From Hydrangea macrophylla (taxonomy: Eukaryota > Streptophyta > Magnoliopsida > Cornales > Hydrangeaceae), in contig CM066988.1 of the NCBI GenBank assembly GCA_033977485.1, positions 52,141,649 through 52,205,648 of the forward strand: a DNA stretch of 64,000 nt. The letters are read 5' to 3'. Below, in pieces: positions 46,645 to 57,761 of this stretch. The notes beneath the pieces were generated by a model. That model was not told the origin of the DNA, searched no databases, and was given only the letters and a program-made list of their open reading frames with translations. Numbering within the stretch: position 1 is the first letter of the stretch; each line of letters starts with the position of its first letter. A program made the translations under genes and the position numbers.

Positions 46645-48938
46645 TGTCACACCCCGATTTTTGAACAACCAAATATTCAATCCAGAGCTTGTATCCGGAC
46701 TAATATTCAATTATCAAAAATCACGAGAGTGACACCCTCACACAAGCTAAATGATAATTTATTAAAAACAGTATTTAATACTCCTTAAGTAAAGACATGT
46801 GATCTTGTGTTTTAAAAAAAAACTCTTTATTAATAAACATGTATTCCCAAACATCCATTTCATTATAAAAGAACTAAAGTTCCATTATAAATATTATATC
46901 ACTTTTCAATTTAAAAAAAAAACATCATTTTCATAAATAAAATGTCCACATACAGAGTTCAGCGGGAATAAAAATAAATAAGAATAAAATCTATACATCT
47001 ATTGGTCAGAGTAACTACAACGTTCCCAATACCCAATATACCATATTTATTACAATTATACATACTGGCCCACAATGCCAGAAAATAAAATACAATCAAG
47101 TACAACAAAAATAAGTACAACTCCAATAATAAACAACACAACGACTATCTCTTCTCCCAAACAGAAGCTCCAACGAAAATCTCCAAAAACTAAACCTGCA
47201 CAAATACATTCGACTACGTTTCATATAGAAACGCCCCCGAATGTATAACACACTCGGGTCAGTCACATGACTGGTATGAGTTAAACAAAACAACAAGTCT
47301 TAGGGATCCAACTTGAACCCGTAGACAACAAATTACACTACAATACTCTTGGGTCAAGACAGGTAGTTCCACACACATATTTGGACAAAAGGGTAGTTTC
47401 CATTTATGTGGTGGCAAGTAGTTTCTTGCCCAAAACCCAAAGTTACTACGAGTTTTATACTTACCTCAGATATCTATGGTGAGCCAGCCCTGCATAAAAG
47501 TTAGTGGGCCCACCATCCTGTAAATCGAACGATCACAAACAATGCGAATAATTCCATACCCAAACCGTTCACATTCTAACTCAAACATCGCGTTCATTAT
47601 TTCACGCTTATCAGTCTTATGAAATAATCCATTTTTCATTATTTATTAACTTTAAATTTATCTTTGCATTCCCTAGCTTCACCACTTGGCCACCCTCCAT
47701 GGTACAGCCCACACATATATCCCATGTGTGCCCAGACATATTACCAACACCCACTCTGGTGCTAGTTTGGTTGGGGTATCAACCAAACCAGGTATACACA
47801 CAGAAGGCTAGTCAATATGCCTAGACGTCTAACAACATAAGCCGAGCATAAGGCTTAGGCCAGCTTGATCACGAAGCCACTGGCAAAAAGTACACTCAAC
47901 AAGTCTTAAGCCAGCTTGATCACGAAGCCACTGGCAAAAGAGTGCGAGCTACCAAAAACAGTAACACAACAACGGGAGTGGTGAACACTAAAGAACTATG
48001 TTGCGATTATCACTTATCGTTCGTATTATCTCAAAAATTATGAATTTTACGCTTATCACAAAGTTCCGTCTCATCATAGTCCAATCACATCTTTAACTTT
48101 TAGATACATTCTAATTTCTTACAAAAAAAGGCTTTATCAATTAACCCATAACAATCTTTCCTCAATAATTTCCAATCAAATTACAAGATCTCTAATATAC
48201 TATTCAACGTATCTAATTTACTCATTTTTATCAAAATGACCACAAAAGAAAGTCAGTAATTTCAGGTACAAATACCTCAACCAAATATTCAATATTAGCA
48301 TACATAAAGCACCTAATAAGAAATCACATTCTCCAATTTTGCACGTTGAACTATATTGAAAACTGCTACTGTAATCTTAAATTTCTGCCCAAACGGTGCA
48401 GAATCAGGAAAAATACTATTAGACGAAAAACGTGCAGAATCACGTTTTACATGAGACACGCGGACAGAATGTTCAAATACAAAGCCACGATTTTCTAATA
48501 ATTTTCTAAAGTTTCTGCGACTGTGTGAATTACACAAAAACGAATTTCACATATATTTTCTTACAAACATAAATATTTTACCTATGGTTTTGATCAAACT
48601 AACGATTCATCTAACCCTTTCGAATACCCTAATGTCATGATCGCAAGGTCACACGAAGGGGAAATAAGCTATCTAAATTACTTCAACAATATCCATTACA
48701 AAGATTTAACCCTAACAATTAAATTAAATGTGTACGTACTAATAAAGTTACTCCCATATACACATATACATACGTGTGTATATATATATATATATGAATA
48801 CACAAAGTTTAACTCACCAAGTTTGGGTAAAAATTGATAACAACGAGCGCCCGCGATTGTACACGTGACCACAGACCCGAGACCGTACGTTCTCCTTCTT
48901 CTCCCTTTTCTTCTTCTTCTTCTTCTTCTTCTTCTTCT

Positions 48939-48980
<42 letters not shown>

Positions 48981-49539
48981 TCGGCGGCTGTGAAAGGAGG
49001 GGAAGGAGGTTTGCCTAACCTATGTTAATATTATAAATATATATGTTATGATACCTAGTTAACTAATACCCACAATATTATATATTATATTATATATATA
49101 ACCTAACTCACACACACACCACATCAAACACACACAAAAATATATATATATAAATCCCGTTTTTCTTCTTGTGGGCTCACAAAAGAGACCTATATGAGCC
49201 CAGAATGCAGTACAAAGTATTAAAATGAGTAGCCCAATTGGTACCCATGACCCCGGTACTAAGTTTTAATGTTAATTACATTATTTAACACATTCGCGGG
49301 CCTATAAACACTATATAACAAAAATACATATCAACTCTTCATTTTATTTTTTTACAAATATAAATTAATAAAATATAACTTTCAAACTAAACGCGCTCAC
49401 TCATGATTTAATTGATACATCTACCAAACACTTAAATTTTTCAAACACATGTCTTACATAGGTACACTCGTATAACATTGCTAATTGAAATTTCAATAAA
49501 AATATTATTTAAACACTTACAAATTTTCGGGTTGTTACA
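46645..49539 (-). repeat. LTR copy 3 of the triple-LTR element
   Basis: 2895 bp. It differs from copies 1 and 2 at a few single bases, for example GTGTACGTAC for GTGTATGTAC at about 48735 and TTTTCAAACAC for TTTTCGAACAC at about 49440, plus microsatellite length. Confidence 0.9.
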
Positions 49540-50317
49540 TGTGTATGTGTATGTTTATGTGCGTGTGTTTGTATGTGCCTTTTTTTTTTGTGGATGTTGG
49601 GTGGGTGGGTGGGGTGGGGGGAATCGTTAGGAGTTAAACCCGAGCGAATGGTTGTTGGCCGAATATAACGCATTGTTAATTAAGAAGTTGGGGTTGCACA
49701 AAATGATTTCTATTGTCCAAACCGAGGTAGCTACCATTCCTCTGCCCGTTTCACTCACTAAAACATACCAGTTGAATGCCAAACAAGGAATGGTCTATCA
49801 ACACGATAAAAGTTTTAAGTGTTGCACAGAAGCACGTGGAGCAAGACTGTCCTCCTTGAAGGTTGAAAAAAGTAGTTTTATTTCTCCAATTTTGTATTGT
49901 GAGCATTATCCATTTGTTAATTCTTTTATAAAGAGGTAAATGAGAGAGGCCAACCCACTTAATTGGTTAGACATCTTGGAGGTAAAACCACACTTGAACA
50001 CGTTCTTTATTCCTCATTCCCACTTGCATATTGTGGATAGTAAATTGGGGGTAGTTAGATATGGTCATTAGAGAATGGTTATTCCTGTTGAATGAAAAAG
50101 ATTCTCGAGCTGGAGTGCCATGTAAAAATTAGCTAGTCTGGAGAATGAGAGAAAAGTGAGCAATGTGCTGTGAGAAACACTTGAATGTCTGTGTAAGTTT
50201 ACAGTGTACCTCTGAAGCAAGTGTAAGTACAAAGTACCACTGGGGTACGACAAATTCCTATTTATAGTGTTAAGCTCACAGTATGGACTCATATAGAAGA
50301 ATGAATTATATACAACG

Positions 50318-50714
50318 ATAGTGGCACCCTATATAGCACATATACAAACAACGGACACGGATAAGCGACAATAACGACACGACAATACAACGAATGTAAA
50401 AATGCAAGACGCAGATGAGGCTAGGACACGACAAGTGAAATACAATAATACATTATGCCATGCCATGTGCGCTCCCGTTTCTCAATTTCCGATTAAACCC
50501 ATTACTTATCTTCTGTTTTACTATATTAAGACTTTAACCTTAAAATTTAAAAACATTTTCTAAGAAGCCAATGTGCGGTGTCCGCCCCCGATGTCCGACA
50601 GTGACACATGTTTGGCGTATTTCCAATGTAAAAATATCAAGACAGTATTTCTGTGTGTTTGGCACGGACACTGAACCCAAAATGAAGTGACAGTGCTGCA
50701 TTGGTGACACTATA
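50318..50714. mobile_element. Possible CpG-rich terminal-inverted-repeat element
   Basis: Ends ATAGTGGCACC and, inverted, ATAGTGTCACC are similar. The interior holds GACACGG/CGACAC words (ACGGACACGGATAAGCGAC, about 50352) and GTGTCCGCCCCCGATGTCCG (about 50578). The same vocabulary occurs in the element at 55181-56016. No convincing target duplication was found. Confidence 0.35.
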
Positions 50715-50969
50715 AGGATATATATATATATATATTCTAGAAGGATGAAGTTGTTCGCGACACCAACACAAAACAAATCTAAGTAAACCTTCAACTATAA
50801 CTACTAAACTACAAAACCTTGAGAATCTCGTAAAAAGTCGTATAGCAAAATCACATAGCTGCAAGTAAAAACGCCAATCTAGACGAGCTCCTTGGAGTCT
50901 GCCTCTATGTGAGACTTCATCACTAAGTGATGGATTGAGTCAGAAAGTAAAATGAATTGTAAGAAGTAT

Positions 50970-51025
<56 letters not shown>

Positions 51026-51095
51026 CTAACTCTAGAATGGGAAGTTAGATAGAGAGAGAGAGAGGAGCTAACTCTAGAATGGGAAGTTAGATATA
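50970..51095. repeat. GA microsatellite and 42-bp tandem duplication
   Basis: About 25 GA units are followed by two copies of GAGCTAACTCTAGAATGGG... each trailed by more GA (copies start near 51022 and 51064). Confidence 0.85.
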
Positions 51096-51307
51096 ATTTG
51101 AGCCAAATGAGAAGTTGGCCTCAGGTTTCCCTCGAGGGGCATTTGGTCTAGTGCGAGTAGCGAGGAATAAGGCTAGAAAGTTCACTATAAGCCTAAGGCA
51201 TTCTTTGAAATGTGCTCAAGCTAATATATAAAAGCAAGCATAGGATATTCTCATGCCAATTGGGACTCAGATGAGTGTGAAATGTCAATCACCAAGAACC
51301 ACGTAAT

Positions 51308-51465
51308 TGTTAAAGGGTAGTTATGTAACTTAGTGTAGTTGTGCTTATGTATTGAATATGTAGTTGTCCAACATTGAAAAGCTAGAAAAATAGAATAGGT
51401 GAGGCAAGCCTATATATTAGGCTAGTGTATTCTCTTTCATTCATTAAGTAAACATAAACTTTACA
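51308..51465 (+). repeat. Copia 5' LTR
   Basis: 158 bp, TGTTAAAGGGTAG...AAACTTTACA, directly followed by the primer binding site. It contains a TATA-like CTATATATTAGGC (about 51410). Confidence 0.85.
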
Positions 51466-51879
51466 TGGTATCAGAGCCAGGTTTATCTGGGACTGCTCCG
51501 TTGCCGATTGCCATCATGAGATTGAGAAACCTTCCGTTGTCGATTTTTCTCTACAAAATCGAGAACCTTCTGTTGTCGATTTTCTCTGCAAAATCGAGAA
51601 ACTAAATAGAATCAATCAACCTTCATCATCTTCTTTTTGCGCTTGTCCTCGTCAAACCGTAGCTGCGACCCAATCAACCTCGTGCGAACCCCACCTGCGA
51701 CCCAACCAGGTTCTTGCGAACCCTAGGCGACCCAATCAGGTTCTTGCGAACCCTAGCTACAGCCCAATCTAGCCTTGCGAACCCTAGCCACAGCCTAATA
51801 AGACCTTGCGAACCCTGTTGAGCCTTATCCAAGCCTTACAAACCGTCGGCAGTCTCGATTTTGATCTTGAACCACTTAC

Positions 51880-52930
51880 GTCTTGTTTGGCTTCAAATGT
51901 TCTGGTTATTTTCAGAAAAGCCCCGAACTTTTCTTTAAAAGCCCCCAACTTTCCATATTTTCATTAAAACCCCCACCAATTTTGTGCCTTCATGGTTCTA
52001 AACCCCTTCCCCAACTTACTACTCGAAATTTGAATGGCTCCAACTTTATTCAATGGTCCAAAGCCATTGTTATAGCCCTCATTGGCTTTTAGGCCACGAT
52101 GACCATCTCACTGGATCCGCTCCAACCACTGACGACAAATCCATCAAGCAATGGAGACAAATGGATGCCCAGATTATCGCTCTCTTGTGGAACTCTATGG
52201 AAACCTAAGTTGTTGATATGTGTACTCACTTGGGCACTTGTAAGGACATTTGGGAGTATGTTAATCTCGTGTACCCCAGTGATTTGACTCGCATGTATGA
52301 CCTATCTTTTCAGTACTTTCAGTACAGCAAAGTGATTCATCTGTCATATCGCAGGTTACTTTGCTTCGTTCAAAATTGAATAGTGTCCTTCCCATCATTG
52401 CTAGTGTGAAGGAACAACAATCACAACGGGAGCAGATGGTTGTTATGAAATTCCTTGCTTGATTGAAATCCAATTTTGAACCGATTCGGTCACAAATTCT
52501 TGGGGGTGCCACAATGCCCTCTCTTGCTTGAATGTATCAGCGTGTCCTGAGGAGTACTTCTCGGGATCAGGCTCCCAATCCTTCTGTTACCGATCACTCC
52601 GCTTTCGTTACTCGGGCTCCACAGCCCATTGTCGGTAGAGGTGGTGGTAATCCCCGTCGTGGTGGACGTTATCGTGGCGGGTGTGAGGGCTGTGGCAGAT
52701 GTGGTCCCCTACGTCATTGCACAAAATGTGATAAGGATAGCCATACAAGGGAAACATGTTGGGACCTCATTGGTCGCCCTACACAGTTTGCAAATACTGC
52801 TGTTACTGGTGATACTCACCCTCCTTCTCCTACTCCAGTTGATCATTTTTCTGTCTTTTGTGAAAAGTACTCTCAATTCCTCCAGTTCCAGGCATCTCAG
52901 CGGGTATCTGCTCCTAGTACCTCACTGGCA
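51880..52930 (+). pseudogene. Copia gag with zinc knuckle
   Basis: TTRNLNGSNFIQWSKAI at about 52023-52070 is the N-terminal copia Gag motif. Degraded text of the UBN2 type follows (WEYVNLVYPSDLTRMYDLS-like, about 52250). A Gly/Arg-rich stretch (GRGGGNPRRGGRYRGG, about 52636-52680) precedes a zinc knuckle CTKCDKDSHTRETC (CX2CX4HX4C, about 52718-52760). Several stops and frameshifts. Cut off at 52931 by the hAT MITE. Confidence 0.75.
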
Positions 52931-52931
52931 C

Positions 52932-53323
52932 TAGAGGTGTCAAATGGGCCGGGCCGGGCTCGGTCAAAGAGGGCCAACCGAGTTATCAGGCCGCTTCACC
53001 TAACACCGGGCTGGGTCAGGCCGGGCTTGGGAGGGGGGGTGGGGGTGTCTACCCCGGACTGATGGATCGGGTTTACGCTTGTCCGGGCCGGGCTAGCGGG
53101 CCACTTTCATTTTCTTCATGATTTGGCTTGGGCCGGGCCAGGCCGGGCTTTCGCTCCATTTTATGCCAGGCCTGGCTGGGCCGTGGACACCATTGGGGGT
53201 GTCCGCCCCGGACCGGATGTAATGGAAAGGGCCTCGCGGACCGGGCGAGGCTTTTGGACCTAAAAAAGCGGTCTGGGCTCGGGCCGGGCCGAGCTGGCCA
53301 ACCCGACCCATTTGACACCTCTA
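52932..53323. mobile_element. GC-rich hAT MITE
   Basis: Ends TAGAGGTGTCAAATGGGCCG and, inverted, TAGAGGTGTCAAATGGGTCG match at 19 of 20 positions. 8-bp flanks ACTGGCAC and ACTGGCTC (52924-52931 and 53324-53331) match at 7 of 8. TAGRGGTGTCAA ends plus an 8-bp duplication are the hallmark of a widespread plant hAT MITE group. The interior is very GC-rich, with repeated GGCCGGGC words. The 392 bp hold no gene; the long frames crossing it are compositional. Confidence 0.92.
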
Positions 53324-53331
53324 ACTGGCTC

Positions 53332-54425
53332 AAAAAGGTACATCTACTGTCTGTCTTACTTCCCGTTCTGCATCTTGGGTAATTGACTCGATTGCCACCG
53401 ATCATCTCACAAGTATATCAAATCTTTTTTCATCTCTTGAATTGTCATCTTCATTACCCCCTGTGACCATGGCATATGTCTCCTCTATGCCTATTGAAGG
53501 AATAGGGACTGTCCAATTATCTCCATTTTTGTCCTTGTCATTAGTCCTTTATACTTATATATCTCATTCGCCTTTTAATTTAATGTATGTTGCCAAGTTG
53601 ACTAAAAATCTTAATGCCTGTGTTTCTTTCTTTCTTGATTCTGTTCTTATTCCGGATTTAACGACTCGGAATACGATTGGCGTAGGACATGAGTCCGATG
53701 GTCTCTACTATTTTTACCTCTTCTGCTCTGACAACTTGTCCTGCTGCTGTGTCACCTCACCAGATTCATTACCATCTTGGTCATCCTTCCTTAGCCAATT
53801 TGAAGCTTCTAGTTCCTAGTTTGAGTAATTTATCTTCCTTAGAGTGAGTCGTGTCAATTAGGGAAGCATCACAGTGTCCAATTTGCTCCCCGAGCCAATA
53901 AACGTGTGTCTAGTTCATTTCAATTAGTGCATTAAGATGTTTGGGGTCCACACCATATAACCTCCATTAAGGGTTATCGGTATTTTGTTAGTTTTGTTGA
54001 TGATTATTCTAAAACTACATGGCTTTATTTAATGAAAAATCCTTCTGAGTTGTTTTATATTTTGTGCATTCTGTATCAAAATTAAAACTCAGTTTAATGT
54101 TCCTATTCAAATTCTACGTAGTGACAATGCCCAAGAATATTTTTTTCATCCATTCACCACTTATATGGAACAATGTGGAATGTTTCACCAATCATCATGT
54201 GTTCATACACCTCAGCAAAATGGTGTTGCAGAAAGAAAAAACCGACACTTGTTAGAAATCACTCGTACTTTGTTATTTAAAATACGTGTCCCCAAGTGTT
54301 TCTGGGGAAATGCAGTTCTTACTACTTTCCATTTGATTAGCTGTATGCCCTTGTTTGTCCTGGACAGGTGCACATCCCATGCCGCCTTGTTTCCAACTAT
54401 ACCTCCTTTCCCAATTGCGACATGA
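53332..54425 (+). pseudogene. Copia protease and integrase
   Basis: WVIDSIATDHLTSIS at about 53377-53420 is the protease site, with Ile in place of the catalytic-loop Gly. The pre-integrase zinc motif HQIHYHLGHPSL (about 53759) follows. The integrase core has an Asp in the DVWGPH block (about 53937-53952), a second in RSDNAQEYF (about 54118) and the Glu in TPQQNGVAERKNRHLLE (about 54208-54258), so the DDE triad is still readable. At about 54426-54540 the frame is interrupted by some 100 bp of CpG-rich GACACG words. Confidence 0.75.
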
Positions 54426-54540
54426 ACACATCGACACCCCAAGAAAAGTGTCCGTGAATTGTCATGTCCGTGTGTCGGACGATACGACACGCGACACGTT
54501 ACCTTCTTAGAAGTGTCGTCACTTCCTAGCTAGGTACTGA
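54426..54540. repeat. Fragment of CpG-rich element in copia pol
   Basis: GTGTCCGTGTGTCGG- and ACGATACGACACGCGACACG-like words typical of the 55181-56016 element interrupt the copia reading frame between FPTIPPFPIAT and the next pol block. No clean ends were found. Confidence 0.4.
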
Positions 54541-55180
54541 TAAGTTGGACTCACGTGCCATCAAGTGTGTCTTCTTGGGGTATTCCAAAACCAAAAAAGG
54601 GTACCGCTGTGATTGTCCTTCCTTGCCCCTCTTCTTTGTCTCTGCCGATGTTACCTTCTCTGAGTCAACTCCATATTGAGTCTCACTCCATCACTATTCC
54701 TGGCTTTATGCTTCCTCTACCTCTTTTGTTACCCCCTGTATCTAGATTGGACCACCCTGACCTCCAGACGTACACCCGCCATCGTCAAAACGTTGAGATC
54801 ATTCCAGATTCCGCTGCTCCGCCTACAAATTCTGCGTCTTCAGATCCACCTCAGTCAGACTCTGACCTTCCAATTGCTCTTCGGAAGAGTAAGCGTACTT
54901 GTACTTCTCACCCTATTTCTAATTTTGTCTCCTCCTGCTTTCTCTTCGTTTGTTGCCTCTTTATTTACTATCTCTATTCCCCAGTCTACTATAGAGGGAG
55001 GCTCTTTGCCATTCAGGGTAGAGACAGGCTATGGAGGATGAGATGTTTGCATTGAGAGAAACTAGTACTTAGGAGTTAGTACCTCTTCCACATGGGAAGT
55101 TTGTAGTTGTTGGGTTTTTAATGTTAAGATACCCCGATGCCACACTTGACCGATTGAAAGCCCGTCTAGTCACCAAGGGC
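54541..55180 (+). pseudogene. Copia pol linker and RT start
   Basis: After the CpG-rich fragment the frame carries SSVSSWGIPKPKKG (degraded VFLGYSKTKKGY block, about 54562-54603), a variable Ser/Pro-rich linker (PPTNSASSDPPQSDSDLPIA) and SKRTCTSHPISNFVS, the usual path into copia RT. The RT continues to LKARLVTKG at about 55155-55180 and is then split by the terminal-repeat element. Confidence 0.65.
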
Positions 55181-56016
55181 CTATGAAGCACCGACACTCT
55201 CTTTTGCCCCACGTATCAGTGTCGGATACGTATCCGATACCGACACTGTCCGATACTCTTTGGACACGTGTCGGATACTCAAAATTTCGTGTCGGAATTT
55301 TTTGTTAGTTTTTCTTGAGCCGACACTCTTTGGACACGTGTCGGATACTCAAGTAGGTCATGAGAGTTTGCAGATGTTGATTTCATCCACCATTGGTGGG
55401 TAACCAATGGTCTATGGAGCACCGACACTATGTTTTGCCCCTCGTATCAATATCGAAAGAGAAAACGACGACACGACCCGATATTTACTGATGATGGTGA
55501 TGAGGCAATTGAAGAATGAGTGGATGGACATCTTTTTGGGACATATATAGTACTACTAGTTACTATTTAGTAATTAGCCGGTATTTTTTGGAACTTAATT
55601 CATGATCACAAATATATTTTTTGGGCTACATACTAGTGGACACAAGTTAGCAAATATCTTTTGGTACTTGGTTTATGTAGATGGACATACTTGGGGGACA
55701 AGTGCACACAATACTTAGTAGTTAGCAAATGACAATGTGCTTTGACACTTGGTTGATGAATGTTATTAACTTATTAATGAAGATGTTTTTGAATTTTATT
55801 CATTTGCTTTGTTGTTTTTGATAATTTCATAGTATTGTTGTGATTTATGTGCTTTTATGCCAATTTTGATAAGACATGGTAAACATATAGTTCAAAAAAA
55901 TATATTTTAAAAATCGTGTCCCCAACGTATCGTATCTTGCTTTTTTTAGAAATGACGTATCGGCGTATCCGTGTCGTGTCGTGTCCGTGTCGCGTGTCCG
56001 TATCAGTGCTTCTTAG
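55181..56016. mobile_element. 836-bp CpG-rich terminal-inverted-repeat element
   Basis: An exact 8-bp duplication CCAAGGGC (55173-55180 and 56017-56024) flanks it. It splits the copia RT phrase that reads K-G before and A-K-G-Y-T-Q after. The ends CTATGAAGCACCGACAC and, inverted, CTAAGAAGCACTGATACGG are similar. Subterminal zones are full of GACACG/GTGTCGGATAC words. Eight bases suggest hAT, but an imperfect ninth base (A/G) leaves Mutator-like possible. No transposase is present. Confidence 0.7.
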
Positions 56017-57319
56017 CCAAGGGCTATACCCAGGTTTATGGTCTAGATTATTCTGTGACACTCCTCCAGTTGCCAATATTGCTTCAGTTCACCTTTTTAT
56101 CTCCCTCGCTGCTACCTATCACCGGCTTTTACATCAGTTGGATGTCAAAAACACCTTTTTGAATGGCACTCTTTTAAGTGTATATGGAGCAACCACCTGG
56201 GTTTGTTGCTGTGGGGGAGTCTAGTATGGTATGTAGATTGATGAAGTCACTGTATGCCCTAAAACAGTCCCCTCGTGCTTGGTTTGGACGATTCAGTGAG
56301 GTAGTTGCTGAATTTGCTGTTCAGCGGTGTGGTGTTGACCACTTTGTCTTTTATAGACACTCCTCAGTAGGTAAAATCCAACAAGTTGTTTATGTTGATG
56401 ACATTGTTATAACTGATGACTTCAGGGAATTCAGGAGTTGAAATCCTTTTTGCAAAAGAAGTTTCAAACTAATAATTTGGGCCAACTTAGGTATTTTTTG
56501 GGAATTGAAGTGGCTAGATCTGTCTTTCTCAAAGAAAGTATGTTCTTGATCTCCTTTCTGAGACATGCATGTTGGGGCCCAAGCCCTTGGATACTCCTAT
56601 GGACCCTAACACTAAGTTGTTACCAGACCAGGGGGAGCTCCTTGATGACCCAGGCAAATTGTAGGGAAGCTTAATTACATAACAGTGACTAGACCCGATG
56701 CGTTCGCAATCAATGTGATTAGCCAGTTTATGGATTGTCCTCGAACAAACCATTGGGATGCTGTGATACATATATTGAGATATTTCAAAGGTGCTCTAGG
56801 ACGTGGTTTGTTGTATAGGAACCATGGTCACATATGTGTTGAGGGTTATACCGATGCAGATTGGGCGGGTTCCCCTGGTGATAGGAGGTCCACTACTGGC
56901 TATTGTGTTATGGTTGGAGGCAATCTTTTTTTCGTAGAAGAGTAAAAAACAAACTGTGGTTGCTCAGTCTAGTGTAGAGTACAGGGCTACAGCTCACATC
57001 ACTTGTGAGCTAGTGTGGTTGAAACATTTGTTAGAGGAACTTGGGTTTGCTCAAATCACTCCGATGAATTTGCTATGTGATAATCAAGTTGCTGTTCACA
57101 TCGCTTCTAATCCCATGTTTCATGAAAGAACGAAGCACGTTGAAGTCGATTGTCACTTTATTCGAGAGAAGCTTTTGTAAAATGTTATTCATACAATTCA
57201 TGTGAAGTCCGCAGACTAGGTAGCCGACTTGTTTACTTAAGCGTTAGGTGGGATTCGAGTGAAATGCATTTGGGACAAGCTTGGTGTAAATGACATGTAT
57301 GCCCTAGCTTGAGGGGGAG
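56017..57319 (+). pseudogene. Copia RT and RNase H
   Basis: RT resumes with AKGYTQVYGLDYS (about 56015-56055). FISLAATYHRLLHQLDVKNTF, then EQPPGFVAVGESSMVCRLMK and SLYALKQSPRAWFGRF lead to the catalytic YVDDIVIT (about 56391). The later blocks NHWDAVIHILRYFKG, GYTDADWAGSPGDRRSTTGY (about 56848-56907) and LLCDNQVAVHIASNPMFHER (about 57072-57130) are copia RNase H. One frame change around 56437 and several stops. Confidence 0.8.
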
Positions 57320-57756
57320 TGTTAAAGCGTGGTTATATAACTTAGTGTAGTTGGGCATATGTATTGAATATGTCGTCGTCCCACATTGGAAAACTAGAAA
57401 AATAGAATAGGTGAGGCAAGCCTATATATTAGGCTATTGTATTCTCTTTCATTCATTAAGTAAACATAATATGTTTGGTGTTAGCTCTAATGCTGTGAGT
57501 GTTATTATTATTATTTTTTTTGGGGGGGGCGGGGCGTGGGGTTTGCTTTTCTTTTGTTGGGTTGGAATGCAGTGCAACTATGTTTGGTCTCTGTTTGATT
57601 ATGCCTCCTAATATGTGAGGCTTGATGTTGAAGTCCTGTGGGGTCTATTCCAGCCCCAAGATGGGTGTACTTGTACCTTCTGTGCTTGCACTGTTTATAT
57701 AATGAGTTTACTTTTCAAAAAAAAAAGAAAAAGAAACAGTAAACATAGATTTTACA
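57320..57756 (+). repeat. Copia 3' LTR interrupted by a LINE tail
   Basis: 57320-57468 matches the first 149 bases of the 5' LTR. The last bases (AGATTTTACA, 57747-57756) reappear after the 269-bp insertion and one copy of its 10-bp duplication. Removing them restores a 158-bp LTR and exposes the GTAAT target duplicate. Confidence 0.8.
57469..57737 (+). mobile_element. 5'-truncated LINE tail
   Basis: Flanked by AGTAAACATA (57459-57468 and 57738-57747) and ending in an A-rich tail (about 57718-57737). The text TGTACCTTCTGTGCTTGCAC...ATATAATGAGTTTACTTTT before the tail is typical of plant L1-type LINE 3' ends. A TTATTATTATTATT run and eight G's (about 57503-57531) sit near its 5' edge. Confidence 0.7.
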
Positions 57757-57761
57757 GTAAT

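Larger units (their letters stand above)
38636..49539 (-). mobile_element. Triple-LTR non-autonomous retrotransposon (LTR-int-LTR-int-LTR)
   Basis: Three LTRs (38636-41523, 42632-45536, 46645-49539) alternate with two 1108-bp internal regions. A single 5-bp duplication TGTGT (38631-38635 and 49540-49544) flanks the whole. On the minus strand the LTR runs TGTAACAACCCG...GGGGTGTGACA. Each internal region starts with a Met-type primer binding site and ends with a GGGACGAAATTTCTTTAAGG sequence and a purine tract, as in chromovirus-type Ty3/gypsy elements. No gag or pol domain is present. LTR copies differ mainly in microsatellite length, so the element is young. Unequal recombination between LTRs of sister copies would produce this form. 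Confidence 0.9.
49545..51302. other. Intergenic or intronic DNA with small repeats
   Basis: Begins with a GT-rich and GGGT-rich low-complexity tract (49545-49620). A 95-codon frame at 49652-49939 shows no family resemblance and is not called. At 50318-50714 lies a candidate remnant of a CpG-rich terminal-repeat element. A GA microsatellite and a 42-bp tandem duplication lie at 50970-51095. Confidence 0.45.
51308..57756 (+). mobile_element. Ty1/copia retrotransposon with 158-bp LTRs, decayed
   Basis: Perfect GTAAT duplications (51303-51307 and 57757-57761) flank the element once the LINE tail inside the 3' LTR is recognised. Interior order is gag, protease, integrase, RT, RNase H, the copia order. 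Primer binding site TGGTATCAGAGCC at 51466-51478 and purine tract GAGGGGGAG at about 57311-57319. A hAT MITE (52932-53323), an 836-bp terminal-repeat element (55181-56016) and a LINE tail (57469-57737) interrupt it. All domains carry stops or frameshifts. Confidence 0.88.

Noticed and set aside
38951..48837. Repeated 60-123 codon minus-strand frames in each LTR and interior copy
   Set aside because: They recur only because the DNA is repeated. They straddle LTR borders and show no retroviral or cellular motif.
49652..49939. 95-codon plus-strand frame
   Set aside because: No recognisable family, no splice context that extends it, and length within what chance allows in this composition.
52932..53405. 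Gly/Arg/Pro-rich frames on both strands across the GC-rich block
   Set aside because: They lie inside the hAT MITE, where GC composition removes stops. No family resemblance.
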